NCBI GenBank assembly: GCA_035527715.1
Contig: DATKZY010000193.1
Location: 1 to 52,476, forward strand
Direction: 5' to 3'
Source: DSUN01 sp035527715
GTDB lineage: Bacteria > Planctomycetota > PUPC01 > DSUN01
Length of the DNA: 52,476 nucleotides
Both the position numbers and the translations under genes were made by a program. This document shows positions 43,688 through 52,436 of the stretch, piece by piece (positions within the stretch are counted from its first letter, which is position 1; every line of letters begins with the position of its first letter). The notes beneath the pieces are model-generated. The model saw nothing but the letters and a program-made list of their open reading frames with translations, was not told the origin of the DNA and searched no databases.

Positions 43688-44389
43688 ATGCGTTGCACAA
43701 TCCTGGCCATCCCCCTCCTCCTGGCCTGCGTGCCCGTCCGCGCGGCCGAGGCCCCCCCTGCCGAGCGCCCCCTCCGCATCGGGGCAGTGAACATCGTCCG
43801 CGTCTTCGACGAGCTGGAGGAGAAGGTGGACATGAACGCCGAGCTGCGCCAGCTCGAGGAGAAGCGCGGCGTCCGCCTCCGCGAGCTCGGCGACCGCGTC
43901 CAGGAGTTCGAGGGGAAGGCCAAGCTCCTTCGCCCCGAGAGCGCGGAAGCCAAGGAGAACGCCAAGCTCCTCGAGGACGTCTCGCGCGAGTTCCGCAGCT
44001 ATCGCGACGCCACGGAGGACCACCTCTACAACAAGCTCTACGACTTCACCCTGGGCATCTACAAGAAGATCCGCGACGAGGTGCAGGACTGCGCGCGCGA
44101 GGCCGGCTACGACGCCGTCCTCCGAACACGCGAGACCGACGTGGGGGACCTCGACCAGACCCTGCGGCCGCGCACGCGCTACGTGGAGCTCAACCGCCGC
44201 ATCGACGCCCAGGGCGTGCTCTACCACAGCCCCGCACTCGACTTCACCGACGCGATCATCAAGCGGCTGAACGACAAGTACCAGCGCGCCAAGGCCGACA
44301 AGGAGCGCCTCCACCCCATCAAGCCCCCGGCCCCTGTCCCCGAGGAGAAGGCCCCGGAGAAGGGCAAGGCGAAGGAGCCGCCCAAGTAG
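43688..44389 (+). CDS. skp: Skp/OmpH family periplasmic chaperone
   Basis: 233 residues. Signal (CTILAIPLLLACVPVRAAEAP), the conserved IGAVNIVRVFDEL, long coiled-coil helices (ELRQLEEKRGVRLRELGDRVQEFEGKAKLL) and YELNR-like VELNRRIDAQG. A Lys/Pro/Glu tail ends the protein. Skp holds unfolded outer-membrane proteins for BamA. ATG 43688 has AGGAGG about 9 nt upstream. The usual bamA-skp-lpxD order is present. Confidence 0.86.
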   Translation: MRCTILAIPLLLACVPVRAAEAPPAERPLRIGAVNIVRVFDELEEKVDMNAELRQLEEKRGVRLRELGDRVQEFEGKAKLLRPESAEAKENAKLLEDVSREFRSYRDATEDHLYNKLYDFTLGIYKKIRDEVQDCAREAGYDAVLRTRETDVGDLDQTLRPRTRYVELNRRIDAQGVLYHSPALDFTDAIIKRLNDKYQRAKADKERLHPIKPPAPVPEEKAPEKGKAKEPPK

Positions 44390-44412
44390 CGGCATCAGCA
44401 CAGGAGAACACC

Positions 44413-45489
44413 TTGGCCGTCACGCTTGCCAAGCTGGCTGAGCTCACGCGAGCCGCCCTTCGCGGCGACCCTGGCACCGAGGTCCGGGGCGTGGCCGGAC
44501 TCCACAACGCACGGCCCGGCGACCTCGCCCTGGCCGCCGACCCCCGCTACGTCGGCCTCGTCCCCCGAACGGGGGCGTCCGCCCTCGTCGTGGGCGAGGC
44601 ATTCGACACCTCGGCCACCCCCCTGCCCCTGCTCATCGCGGCAGAGCCCGTGCGGGCCTTCGAGCAGATCGCCGAGCTCTTGTGCCCCGTGCCCCCGGCT
44701 CCCGAGCCCGGCATCCACCCGACGGCCTTCGTCGCGCCCGATGCACAGGTGGGGCCTGGCGTCACCATCCAGGCCCACTGCGTCGTGGAGTCGGGCGCCG
44801 CCATCGGGGCCGGCACGCTGCTGCGGCCCCTCGTGTTCGTCGGGCGGGGAGTGAAGCTCGGCCGCCAGTGCGTCCTGCATCCCCACGTGGCGGTTCTCGA
44901 CGGGTGCGTGCTCGGGGACCGGGTCGTCCTCCACAGCGGCGTGGTCATCGGCGCGGACGGCTACGGCTACGAGACCCGCGAGGGCATCCATCACAAGCTC
45001 TCCCAGCGTGGGATCGTCGAGTTGGGCGACGACGTGGAGATCGGCGCCAACTCCACGGTGGACCGCGCGCGCTACGGCCGCACCATCGTGGGCGCGGGGA
45101 CCAAGGTTGACAATCTGGTCATGGTCGCGCACAATGTAGTGGTCGGCGACCATAGCCTGCTGGTCGCCCAGGCCGGCGTCGCGGGCAGCGCGGTGCTGGG
45201 CCACCACGTCACGGTCGCCGCGCAGGCCGGCATCGTCGGCCACATCGAGGTCGGCGAGCGAGCCATTGTAGGCGCCCAGGCAGGCGTCGTGAGAAGCGTG
45301 CCGCCGGGCGCGGTCGTCCTGGGTTCGCCGGCCCGGGACGCCAGGAAGGAGCGTCACTGCCTCGTCCTGCACCAGAAGCTTCCCGACCTGTTCGGACGCG
45401 TGCGGCAGCTCGTGAAGACGGTTGAGGAACTCTCGGAAAAGGTTGCACACCTTGAAGCCAATGCAAAGGACCATCCAGAGGCCCGCTGA
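44413..45489 (+). CDS. lpxD: UDP-3-O-acylglucosamine N-acyltransferase
   Basis: 358 residues. The N-terminal uridine-binding domain (KLAELTRAALRGDPGTEVRGVAGLHNARPGDLALAADPRY) is followed by left-handed beta-helix hexapeptides (HPTAFVAPDAQVGPGVTIQAHCVVESGAAIGAGT...). NLVMVAHNVVVGDHSLL holds the catalytic His. It adds the N-linked hydroxyacyl chain in lipid A synthesis. The start is TTG 44413, with AGGAG 6 nt upstream. The C-terminal helix (LPDLFGRVRQLVKTVEELSEKV) is usual. Confidence 0.93.
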   Translation: MAVTLAKLAELTRAALRGDPGTEVRGVAGLHNARPGDLALAADPRYVGLVPRTGASALVVGEAFDTSATPLPLLIAAEPVRAFEQIAELLCPVPPAPEPGIHPTAFVAPDAQVGPGVTIQAHCVVESGAAIGAGTLLRPLVFVGRGVKLGRQCVLHPHVAVLDGCVLGDRVVLHSGVVIGADGYGYETREGIHHKLSQRGIVELGDDVEIGANSTVDRARYGRTIVGAGTKVDNLVMVAHNVVVGDHSLLVAQAGVAGSAVLGHHVTVAAQAGIVGHIEVGERAIVGAQAGVVRSVPPGAVVLGSPARDARKERHCLVLHQKLPDLFGRVRQLVKTVEELSEKVAHLEANAKDHPEAR

Positions 45490-46309
45490 GTTCGCCGGCG
45501 TCGGGGTGAACCTTGGCCGCGAGGTCCGCATCCGGCTGCTCCCGGCCCCGCCCGACAGCGGCGTGACCTTCGTGCGCGCCGACCTCCCAGGCACCCCCGC
45601 CGTCCCGGCCTGTCCGGAGCACGTGGTGCCCGAGCTGCGGCGCACGGTGCTCCGCAAGGGCGATGCCGAGGTCCAGATGACCGAGCACTTGCTGGCGGCG
45701 GTGAGCGGGCTGGAGGTGGACAACCTGGTCGTCGAGCTCAAAGGGCCGGAATTCCCCGCCTGCGACGGCAGCCCGCGCGTCTTCGCCGACCTGTTGCGCA
45801 ATGCCGGCATCGCGGACCAGGACCGGCCCCGCACCCTCCGCACCCTGGCCGAGCCCGTCACGGTGTCCGACGAGTCCAGCACGATGACCGCCCTGCCAGC
45901 CCAGGAGGGCCTGAGCGTCTCCTACACGCTCGAATACCCGCACCTCTCGCTCCCGGGGCAGCACTTCGACCTGCGGGTGACCCCCGAGAGCTTCCTGCGC
46001 GAACTGGCGTCGGCGCGGACCTTTGTGTTCCAACGCGAGGCCCCCGCCCTGCTGGCCCGCGGCCTCGGCCGAGGGGCCTCCCTCGAGAACACACTGGTGC
46101 TGCGCGACGACGGGAGCCTGATCTACGGCCAACTGCGCTTCCCCAACGAGTTCGCACGGCACAAGGTGGTTGACCTCCTGGGCGACCTGCGTCTGCTCGG
46201 CGCCGGCATTGCCGCTCGAATCATCGCCGTCCGAAGCGGCCACGCGCAGAACCTCCAGCTCATCGAGCAGGTCCGCCAGACCCTCGTCGCCATCCCAACC
46301 GACTCCTGA
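45461..46309 (+). CDS. lpxC: UDP-3-O-acyl-N-acetylglucosamine deacetylase
   Basis: 282 residues. Zinc motifs: TEHLLAAVSG (first His) and HKVVDLLGDL (His and Asp). Also FVFQREAPALLARGLGRGASLENTLVL and FPNEFARHK. The usual GDGS is CDGS here. It catalyses the committed deacetylation step of lipid A synthesis. ATG 45461 overlaps the end of lpxD by 29 nt. No fused FabZ domain is present, and no fabZ gene follows, unlike many PVC and Bacteroidetes gene orders. Confidence 0.92.
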   Translation: MQRTIQRPAEFAGVGVNLGREVRIRLLPAPPDSGVTFVRADLPGTPAVPACPEHVVPELRRTVLRKGDAEVQMTEHLLAAVSGLEVDNLVVELKGPEFPACDGSPRVFADLLRNAGIADQDRPRTLRTLAEPVTVSDESSTMTALPAQEGLSVSYTLEYPHLSLPGQHFDLRVTPESFLRELASARTFVFQREAPALLARGLGRGASLENTLVLRDDGSLIYGQLRFPNEFARHKVVDLLGDLRLLGAGIAARIIAVRSGHAQNLQLIEQVRQTLVAIPTDS

Positions 46310-46316
46310 GGCACCC

Positions 46317-47129
46317 ATGGCCACAAGCATCCACCCAACCGCCACGGTCAGCCCGAAAGCCCAGCTTGCCGACGACGTTGTCGTCGGGCCGTTCGTCTCC
46401 GTGGACGAGCACGTGTCCGTCGGCCCAGGCACGGTGCTGAAGACGGGCACCATCCTCACCGGCCACACGACCATCGGCGCCCGCAACACGATCGGCCCCT
46501 ACGCCGTCATCGGCATGGGGCCGCAGGACCTCGGCTACCGGGGGGAGCCCACCCGCGTCGTCATCGGCGACGACAACACGCTCCGCGAGTACGTCACCGT
46601 CAACGCGGCCTCGACGAAGCAGGACTGGGTCACCCGCGTCGGCAGCAGAAACTTCCTGATGGCCTACTGCCACATTGCCCACGACTGCGAGGTCGGCAGC
46701 GACATCGTCATGGCCAACTACGTCGGCATCAGCGGGCACGGCAAGATCGAGGACAAGGCATGGTTCGGCGGCATGACCGGCCTGCACCAGTTCGTCACCG
46801 TCGGCACCCACTCCTTCATCGGCGGCGGCTCGCGCATCGTGCACGACTGCCCGCCCTACATGATCACCGAGGGCAGCCCTGCCAAGGTCCGAGGCGTCAA
46901 CACCATCGGGCTGAGGCGTCGCGGCTTCCCCAGCGAGGCCATCGAGGCGCTGAAGGAGGCCCAGCGCCTTATCTACCGCTCCCACCTCACCGCGGCCCAG
47001 GCCATCGAGCAACTCGTGGGGTCCCGCACGGCCTCCGTCGCCGAGGTCCGCTACCTCATGGACTTCCTTCGCCAGATGCACGCGGGGCGCCAGGGCCGGG
47101 CGCGCGAGGCCCTGCGGCGCAAGGACTGA
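46317..47129 (+). CDS. lpxA: UDP-N-acetylglucosamine O-acyltransferase
   Basis: 270 residues. IHPTATVSPKAQLADDVVVGPFVSVDEHVSVGPGTVLKTG begins the hexapeptide beta-helix. The catalytic His is in YCHIAHDCEVGSDIVMANYVGISGHG, and the C-terminal helical part is IEALKEAQRLIYRSHLTAAQAIEQL. It transfers the first hydroxyacyl chain to UDP-GlcNAc, or to an amino sugar if the next gene makes one. Close to lpxC (7 nt after its stop). Confidence 0.93.
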   Translation: MATSIHPTATVSPKAQLADDVVVGPFVSVDEHVSVGPGTVLKTGTILTGHTTIGARNTIGPYAVIGMGPQDLGYRGEPTRVVIGDDNTLREYVTVNAASTKQDWVTRVGSRNFLMAYCHIAHDCEVGSDIVMANYVGISGHGKIEDKAWFGGMTGLHQFVTVGTHSFIGGGSRIVHDCPPYMITEGSPAKVRGVNTIGLRRRGFPSEAIEALKEAQRLIYRSHLTAAQAIEQLVGSRTASVAEVRYLMDFLRQMHAGRQGRAREALRRKD

Positions 47130-47155
47130 GGCCCCGCCCCACACGGAACCCGCCC

Positions 47156-48163
47156 ATGAGCCAGCCCATTCGCGTTGCGGTCGTCGGCGCAGGCCACCTG
47201 GGCCGCCACCACGCGCGCCTCTACGCCGGCATCCCGCAGGCCCAACTCGTCGGGGTGGCCGACACGGTTCCCGAGCGCGCCCATCGCCTCGCCGCCACCT
47301 ACGGCGCCCGAGGCGTCGGCGACTACCGCCAGCTCATTGACCAGGTGGACGCCGCGAGCATCGCCGTGCCCACCACCGCCCACTTCGCCGTCGCCCGCGA
47401 CTTCATCGAGCGAGGCCGCGCCGTCCTCATCGAGAAGCCCTTCACCCGCTCGCTGGCCGAGGCCGACGAGTTGCTCGCACTGGCCGAGCGGCGCGGCGTG
47501 CCCATCCAGGTCGGCCACGTCGAGCGCTTCAACCCGGCACTCATCGCCGCCAAAAGCTACCTCACGAACCCGCTCTACGTGGACGCCGACCGCATCAGCC
47601 CCTTCACCTTCCGCTCCCTGGACATCGGCGTGGTCCTCGACCTGATGATCCACGACCTGGACATCCTGCTCGATATGATTCCGTCGGAAGTGGTGTCGGT
47701 GGACGCCATCGGCGTGCCGGCGCTCTCGCACTATGAGGACATCGCGAACGCGCGGCTGACGTTCGCCAACGGCTGCGTGGCCAACCTCACGGCCAGCCGC
47801 GTGGCCATGCACGCCAAGCGCAAGCTCCGCATCATCCAGCCCGACAGCTACATCACCATAGACTACGGCGAGCGGCGCGCCGTGGTTTCCCGCAAGCGCC
47901 CCAACGCCCCCGACGCCACGAAGGTGGACCCGACGACCGTCCAGGACGTCAAGGCGTTCGTGCTCGACAAGCTCATCTGCGTCGAGGAAATCCCCATGAG
48001 CCCGCACGACGCACTCGAGCAGGAGCTCCTGGCGTTCCTCCACACCGTGGCCACGGGCGCCCCGCCGCCCTGCTCGGGCCGCGACGCCCGCCGCGCCCTG
48101 GAGCTCGCCTGGCGCATCCTCGACTCCATCGAGGCCACCCGCCGGCGTCGCCAGCAGCCATGA
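47156..48163 (+). CDS. Gfo/Idh/MocA oxidoreductase in the lpx cluster, GnnA-like candidate
   Basis: 335 residues. Rossmann fold VAVVGAGHLGRHHARLYAGIP, family lysine in LIEKPFTRSLAEADELL, and the substrate domain (VGHVERFNPALIAA, DIGVVLDLMIHDLDILLDMI). The lpxA-oxidoreductase-lpxB position is that of GnnA, an NAD-dependent UDP-GlcNAc 3''-dehydrogenase that, with the aminotransferase GnnB, makes UDP-GlcNAc3N. No gnnB is present in the window. ATG 47156 begins the Rossmann fold; the longer open frame is out-of-frame lpxA. Ends in ATGA overlap with lpxB. The family is firm; the GnnA identity is inference. Confidence 0.85.
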   Translation: MSQPIRVAVVGAGHLGRHHARLYAGIPQAQLVGVADTVPERAHRLAATYGARGVGDYRQLIDQVDAASIAVPTTAHFAVARDFIERGRAVLIEKPFTRSLAEADELLALAERRGVPIQVGHVERFNPALIAAKSYLTNPLYVDADRISPFTFRSLDIGVVLDLMIHDLDILLDMIPSEVVSVDAIGVPALSHYEDIANARLTFANGCVANLTASRVAMHAKRKLRIIQPDSYITIDYGERRAVVSRKRPNAPDATKVDPTTVQDVKAFVLDKLICVEEIPMSPHDALEQELLAFLHTVATGAPPPCSGRDARRALELAWRILDSIEATRRRRQQP

Positions 48164-49308
48164 GCCACACCCTCTTCATCATCGCGGGGGAGAGCTCGGG
48201 CGACCTCCACGGGGCCCGCCTGGCCCAGGCGCTCCGCGAGCGCGAGCCCGCCATCACCCTCGTCGGCATGGGCGGCCACCGCATGCGCGACGCGGGCGTG
48301 GAACTCGCCGCCGACGTCACGGCACTCGCCGCCGTCGGCGTCATCGAGGTCCTCGGCGTCCTCCGGCGCATCAACGCCACGTTTCACAAGATGATCGCCG
48401 AGCTCGACCGCCGCCGCCCCGACGCCGTCGTGCTCATTGACTACCCAGCCTTCAACCTGCGCTTCGCACGCTGGGCACACCAGCGCGGCGTCCCCGTCGT
48501 CTACTACATCTGCCCCCAAGTCTGGGCCTGGCACCAGAGCCGCGTGAAGAAGATCGGCCGCTACACCGACAAGCGCCTCGTCATCCTCCCCTTCGAGCCC
48601 GCCTTCTACGCCCGCCACGGCGTCGAGGCCACCTTCGTCGGCCACCCCCTGCTCGACGGCCTGGCCGCCTACCACCACGACCGCCGCTTCGCCGCCGAGG
48701 CCGGCCTGCCCACCGACCGCTTCATCCTCGGCCTCCTCCCCGGCAGCCGCAGGAGCGAGATTCACAGGCTCCTGCCCATCATGCTCGGCGCCGCCGAGCG
48801 CATGGCCCCCGAGCTCGGCGGCATCACCGTCGCCACCGCCCCAGCCTCCACCCTCCCGCCCGAGGAGTACAACACCTGGCCCGCCCTGTGCCCAGCACTG
48901 CCCCTCCACCTCCTCCCAGGCAAGACCTATGAGCTGATGGCCGGCGCCGACCTCCTGCTCGTCGCCTCCGGCACTGCGACCCTCGAGGCAGGCATCATCG
49001 GCACCCCGATGATCGTCACCTACAAGCTCGCCCCCTTCACCGCCTTCCTCGCCTGGCTACTGGTGCGGGGCGTGCCCCACATCTCCCTCGCCAACCTCGT
49101 CGCGGGGAGGGAAGTCGTCCCCGAACTCACCCAACTCCGCGCCACCCCCAAGGCCATCGCCCGCGCAGCCCTCAAGATGATCCGCGAGGGCCGCCTCGCC
49201 CAGATGGCCGACGAGTTGGCCGCAGAAGTCCGCCCCCGCCTCGGCGAGCCCGGCGCCTCGGGCCGCGCCGCCGACGAAATCCTCGCCCTCCTCCACCGCA
49301 ACGAATGA
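48160..49308 (+). CDS. lpxB: Lipid-A-disaccharide synthase
   Basis: 382 residues. Signatures: AGESSGDLHGARLAQAL at the start, GMGGHRMRDAGVELAADVTALAAVGVIEVL, the PDAVVLIDYPAFNLRFA segment, YYICPQVWAWHQSRVKKIGRYTDKRLVILPFE, and GLLPGSRRSEI. It joins UDP-2,3-diacylglucosamine to lipid X, glycosyltransferase family 19. The ATG overlaps the stop of the preceding gene by 4 nt. It is the last gene of the long plus-strand run. Confidence 0.94.
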   Translation: MSHTLFIIAGESSGDLHGARLAQALREREPAITLVGMGGHRMRDAGVELAADVTALAAVGVIEVLGVLRRINATFHKMIAELDRRRPDAVVLIDYPAFNLRFARWAHQRGVPVVYYICPQVWAWHQSRVKKIGRYTDKRLVILPFEPAFYARHGVEATFVGHPLLDGLAAYHHDRRFAAEAGLPTDRFILGLLPGSRRSEIHRLLPIMLGAAERMAPELGGITVATAPASTLPPEEYNTWPALCPALPLHLLPGKTYELMAGADLLLVASGTATLEAGIIGTPMIVTYKLAPFTAFLAWLLVRGVPHISLANLVAGREVVPELTQLRATPKAIARAALKMIREGRLAQMADELAAEVRPRLGEPGASGRAADEILALLHRNE

Positions 49309-49325
49309 CTGGGTCGCCATTTGCC

Positions 49326-49481
49326 CATTCTCGGCCTTCCGGCTCAGAGTCGTACGGGGTTCTCCATTTCCGGCGCACCCATTTGGCGATTCTCGGCATT
49401 CCGGCTCAGAGTCATACAGTGTTCTCGAGTTTCAGACTCGAGAATCGGCGATTCTCGGCATTCCGGCTCAGAGTCATACAG
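49326..49481. repeat. Three 32-nt repeats on a 62-nt period
   Basis: Copies at 49326-49357, 49388-49419 and 49450-49481 share ATTCTCGGC-TTCCGGCTCAGAGTC; the first is degenerate. Intervening 30-nt stretches share GTTCTC and end in GGC, so the whole 62-nt unit appears duplicated. The second spacer holds the hairpin TTCTCGAGT-TTCAG-ACTCGAGAA. The AATCGGCGAT-CCGGC core recalls the linker in the hairpin repeats at 3653-3768 and 35494-35616. Confidence 0.8.
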
Positions 49482-49940
49482 AGTCTACAGAGTCAACCAC
49501 TTTTTCGCGCGAGCGGCTCGGCCGGCGCGCCGCCCCCTACATGTTGCGGCGGACTCAGGGGCCAACCACAACATGTCTTACGTCGGCGGACTCGGCAGAG
49601 GCGATGCAGCGGAGAGCATCGCTGACGACGAACGACACAGCCTGCGGCCAGACGACACGGTGGGACTTCGGCGCTCCCAGTAGGCCAGCCGGGTAGAACC
49701 TCACTTGCATCGGTGAGCGTATGGCGCTACCATACGGCCCGAGGATACAGTGTGGCCACTCGCGGGCTAGCCTTGGAGCGGTCACCTGCCCGTGAGACTA
49801 CCCGGCATGCGCGGGGGCTGTGAGTCCACCGCCCGCAGCGCGGGATGGAGCAGGATCCGTCTGGCCTGAGCAGTGAGTCTCGGGCCTGCTGCGAGCGCCG
49901 GTCAACGAGAAGCCATGGGGCAGGAAGGAAGGACGACGCC
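49482..49940. other. Long gap upstream of the orphan protein gene
   Basis: Contains an inverted pair ACATGTTG (49539-49546) and CAACATGT, related to a palindrome near 2251-2265; a hairpin around CGTATGG-CGCT-CCATACG (49718-49735 region); and a weak promoter-like TTGCAT-17-TACCAT (49705-49733). I see no convincing ORF or RNA gene. The frame of the next gene stays open to ATG 49845, but without a ribosome-binding site. Confidence 0.4.
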
Positions 49941-50900
49941 GTGCTCGAAGGCCAATTCAGCAACGACTGCCGGGGCTTCGCGCGACACTACGCGATGCTC
50001 CCGGCGGACGCGCCGATGGGCTACCGACCGGACCCGAAGAGCGAGACACTGCTTGAGGGCGTGTTCGAGGGGTTCCGGCACACGGAGATTGGCCCAAACC
50101 AGAAGATCGCAGTGGTCACAATGACGAAGGGCCCGACAAGCCGCGGCGAGGCGGTGTCCGTGAAGGCCACGCTCAGCGGGGCGGGCCTGCCTGTCTACTT
50201 CCTGCCATGGGACGCGCGCGGCGCCGCAGTGGAGATGACGATTCCGAGCCGCAACCCCGATCTGCCGGAGAAGACGCACCCGCGCTTCTTCTTCACGGCC
50301 GTGCTCAGCGGGTGCGCCGTGTTCTTCCGCGGCAACCCCCAGTATCCGACCATCTACCACTGCGGCACGGCCGGCACGACGGGCGGCGGCGCGCCGACGC
50401 AGGGGGAGTCCAACGCGTTCTTCGATCGGCTTCTCAAGACGGCTCGTTACCTTGGCGTCGGCGCGAAGCCCAGCGGTCGCGGGAAGATGGTGCAAAGCTC
50501 CGACTACATGGTGAGCAAGACGGCCGGCGCCAGCCCTGAGCTGCAGGAGCTGACCGACGAGGCGCTCGACAAACTGCGCCGCCACTACGCGGGGCGGGTC
50601 CTCGTGGAGTCGGCGACCACCTGGGGAATGGTCTTCGGCGTGCGCGACGAGCGCGACTGGACCTTCTACCTCCAGCGGAACTGCACGATCGTGCACAAGA
50701 CGTGGGAGGACATCGAGCGCGCGGTGCAGGTGCGCAAGAAGATCTGGGGTGGCCTGCGAACGAAGACGACGACACACAAGTACATCACCCGGGGTCTCTC
50801 GGATGCCAAAGCCAAGGCCATGCCCCTGTCGCTGACCCAGGTGTTCCCCGGCGGCGGTCAAACGATGAAGATGACGAATTCGCTGTCGTATCGCCTCTAA
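49941..50900 (+). CDS. Orphan protein with LSGC-type deamidase-like motif
   Basis: 319 residues from GTG 49941 (AAGGAAGGA about 7 nt upstream); ATG 49845 is a longer option. No signal peptide or membrane span. At residues 119-140 lies T119-A-V-L-S-G-C125 and H140 (IYHCGT). Thr 6 before Cys matches BLF1 (T88, C94), the LSGC motif is shared by BLF1 and CNF1, and Cys-to-His spacing 15 equals CNF1 (C866, H881). I infer a glutamine deamidase-like fold. Residues 225-319 (TWGMVFGVRDERDWTFYLQ...TTTHKYITRGLSD) are not recognised. The surroundings are repeat-rich with no partner gene, consistent with acquired DNA. It could be a toxin, effector or unrelated enzyme. Confidence 0.6.
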   Translation: MLEGQFSNDCRGFARHYAMLPADAPMGYRPDPKSETLLEGVFEGFRHTEIGPNQKIAVVTMTKGPTSRGEAVSVKATLSGAGLPVYFLPWDARGAAVEMTIPSRNPDLPEKTHPRFFFTAVLSGCAVFFRGNPQYPTIYHCGTAGTTGGGAPTQGESNAFFDRLLKTARYLGVGAKPSGRGKMVQSSDYMVSKTAGASPELQELTDEALDKLRRHYAGRVLVESATTWGMVFGVRDERDWTFYLQRNCTIVHKTWEDIERAVQVRKKIWGGLRTKTTTHKYITRGLSDAKAKAMPLSLTQVFPGGGQTMKMTNSLSYRL

Positions 50901-51044
50901 GGGCCGGTGTGGCCAGGCTTCTCGGGTGGAGCGTGGCCCATTGGTAGCGGCCTGGGAGAGGAGGCATCTGCTTCTTCGGCCTCAGGCACCCGCGCGGAGG
51001 CAGGGTCGCTCCAATCCCCGCCGCTTGGGGGTGCGCCGCTTCTC

Positions 51045-52328
51045 CTATCCGAGCAGCATGCCGGCGATGGTGGCGGTCATGTAGCAGGCGATGGCGCCGC
51101 CGATGAGGGCACGGAGGGCCAGGCGGGAGAGGTCGCCGCGACGCTCGGGGGCCAATCCGCCGATCCCGCCGATGATGATGCCAAGCGACCCGAAGTTGGC
51201 GAAGCCGCACAACGCAAACGTGCCTATGCCGACCGAGGCGGGCTGCAACGCCCCGCTCTTCGCCATGCCCGCCAACTGGGTGTAGGCGATCCATTCGTTG
51301 GCGCTGATGCCTATGCCCATCACGGAGCCAATTGCCCTGGCGTCGCCCCACGGCACGCCCATGACAAAGGCCAACGGGCGGAAGAGCCAGCCGAGGATGT
51401 CCTCCAGCTTGCTCGGGCAACCCGTCCATCCGATGCCCGCCGCGCCCCGGCTCACCTCGCCCAGAAGGTAGTTGATCATCGCCAGGAGCGCGACGAAGGC
51501 GATGAGCATGGCCGCGACGTTCAGCGCCAGCCGCAAGCCGTCCCACGCCCCGCCCGCGGCGGCGTCAATGACGTTGCGCGTCTCGTGCTCGAAGCGCACG
51601 GGCACGGCGCCCGAGGTTGCCGGCTCCTCGGTCTCGGGCTCCATGATCTTGGCGATCGCCAACGCGGCGGGGGCCGACATGACGCTCGCGCACAGGAGGA
51701 GCTCGGCCTGAATGCCGAACGAGACGTAGACGGCCATCACGCTCCCCGCGATGGTGGCCAGGCCCCCGACCATGACGGCGAACAGCTCGGACTGCGTCAG
51801 GTTGGCCACGTAGGGGCGGATGAGCAGGGGGGACTCGGTCATGCCGAGGAAGATGTTGCCCGCCCCCGAGAGGGCCTCGGCGCCGCTGACCTTCATCGTC
51901 CGCCGCATCAGCCAGGCCATCCCAGCGACCACCCGCTGCATGATCCCGAGGTGGTAGAGAATGCCCATCAGCGAAGCGAAGAAGATGATCACGGGCAACG
52001 CCCGGAAGGCCAGCGGGAGATTCACCTTGTACTGCACGTCGGCGATCTTCTCCGTCAGGAGCACGGGCTCGGCTCCGCTGCCAAACACGAACGCGATCCC
52101 CTGGTCGGTGAAGGCGATGAGCTGGCGGAAGGCCCCGCCCAGCCAGGCGAAGACGGCTCGGCCCGGCCCCGTCTTGAGGATGAGGATGCCGAAGGCAAGC
52201 TGGAGGCCCAGGCCCCAAAGCACGGTGCGGATGACGATGCGGCGGCGATCGCGCGACAGGAGCCACGCGACGCCGACCAGCACGCCAAGCCCCAACACCC
52301 CGATGAGCCGTTGGCCGATGTTGGTCAT
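51045..52328 (-). CDS. nupC: Concentrative nucleoside transporter (CNT family)
   Basis: 427 residues with about 8-10 membrane spans. CNT signatures GMTESPLLIRPYVANL and ISANEWIAYTQL are clear, and PVIIFFASLMGILYHLGIMQRVV is the usual middle region. The N-terminal third (WGLGLQLAFGILILKTGPGRAVFAWLG) is typical. It imports nucleosides with Na+ or H+ across the inner membrane. ATG 52328 has GGAGG 6 nt upstream; TTG 52334 is less likely. It is convergent with the orphan gene; a 144-nt gap separates them and shows no clear terminator. Confidence 0.92.
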   Translation of the reverse strand: MTNIGQRLIGVLGLGVLVGVAWLLSRDRRRIVIRTVLWGLGLQLAFGILILKTGPGRAVFAWLGGAFRQLIAFTDQGIAFVFGSGAEPVLLTEKIADVQYKVNLPLAFRALPVIIFFASLMGILYHLGIMQRVVAGMAWLMRRTMKVSGAEALSGAGNIFLGMTESPLLIRPYVANLTQSELFAVMVGGLATIAGSVMAVYVSFGIQAELLLCASVMSAPAALAIAKIMEPETEEPATSGAVPVRFEHETRNVIDAAAGGAWDGLRLALNVAAMLIAFVALLAMINYLLGEVSRGAAGIGWTGCPSKLEDILGWLFRPLAFVMGVPWGDARAIGSVMGIGISANEWIAYTQLAGMAKSGALQPASVGIGTFALCGFANFGSLGIIIGGIGGLAPERRGDLSRLALRALIGGAIACYMTATIAGMLLG

Positions 52329-52436
52329 GCGCAACCTCCACTTCGTAGCGCTTCAGCCATCTAAGGTTCCTGCCCCCACTGACCTTGCGTCGGTGGGGCA
52401 AGGATTGGTGACTACACGCGCGGCTCGCCGCCCTAC

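Noticed and set aside
41176..43965. 929-residue minus-strand ORF opposite bamA
   Set aside because: Low-complexity translation, no start site, and bamA on the plus strand has POTRA and barrel motifs.
49326..49481. CRISPR array
   Set aside because: Only three repeats, the first degenerate; spacers share sequence with each other and no cas gene is near. Treated as a tandem repeat.
49482..49940. Riboswitch or small RNA upstream of the orphan gene
   Set aside because: Some short hairpins are present, but no known aptamer signature is recognisable by eye.
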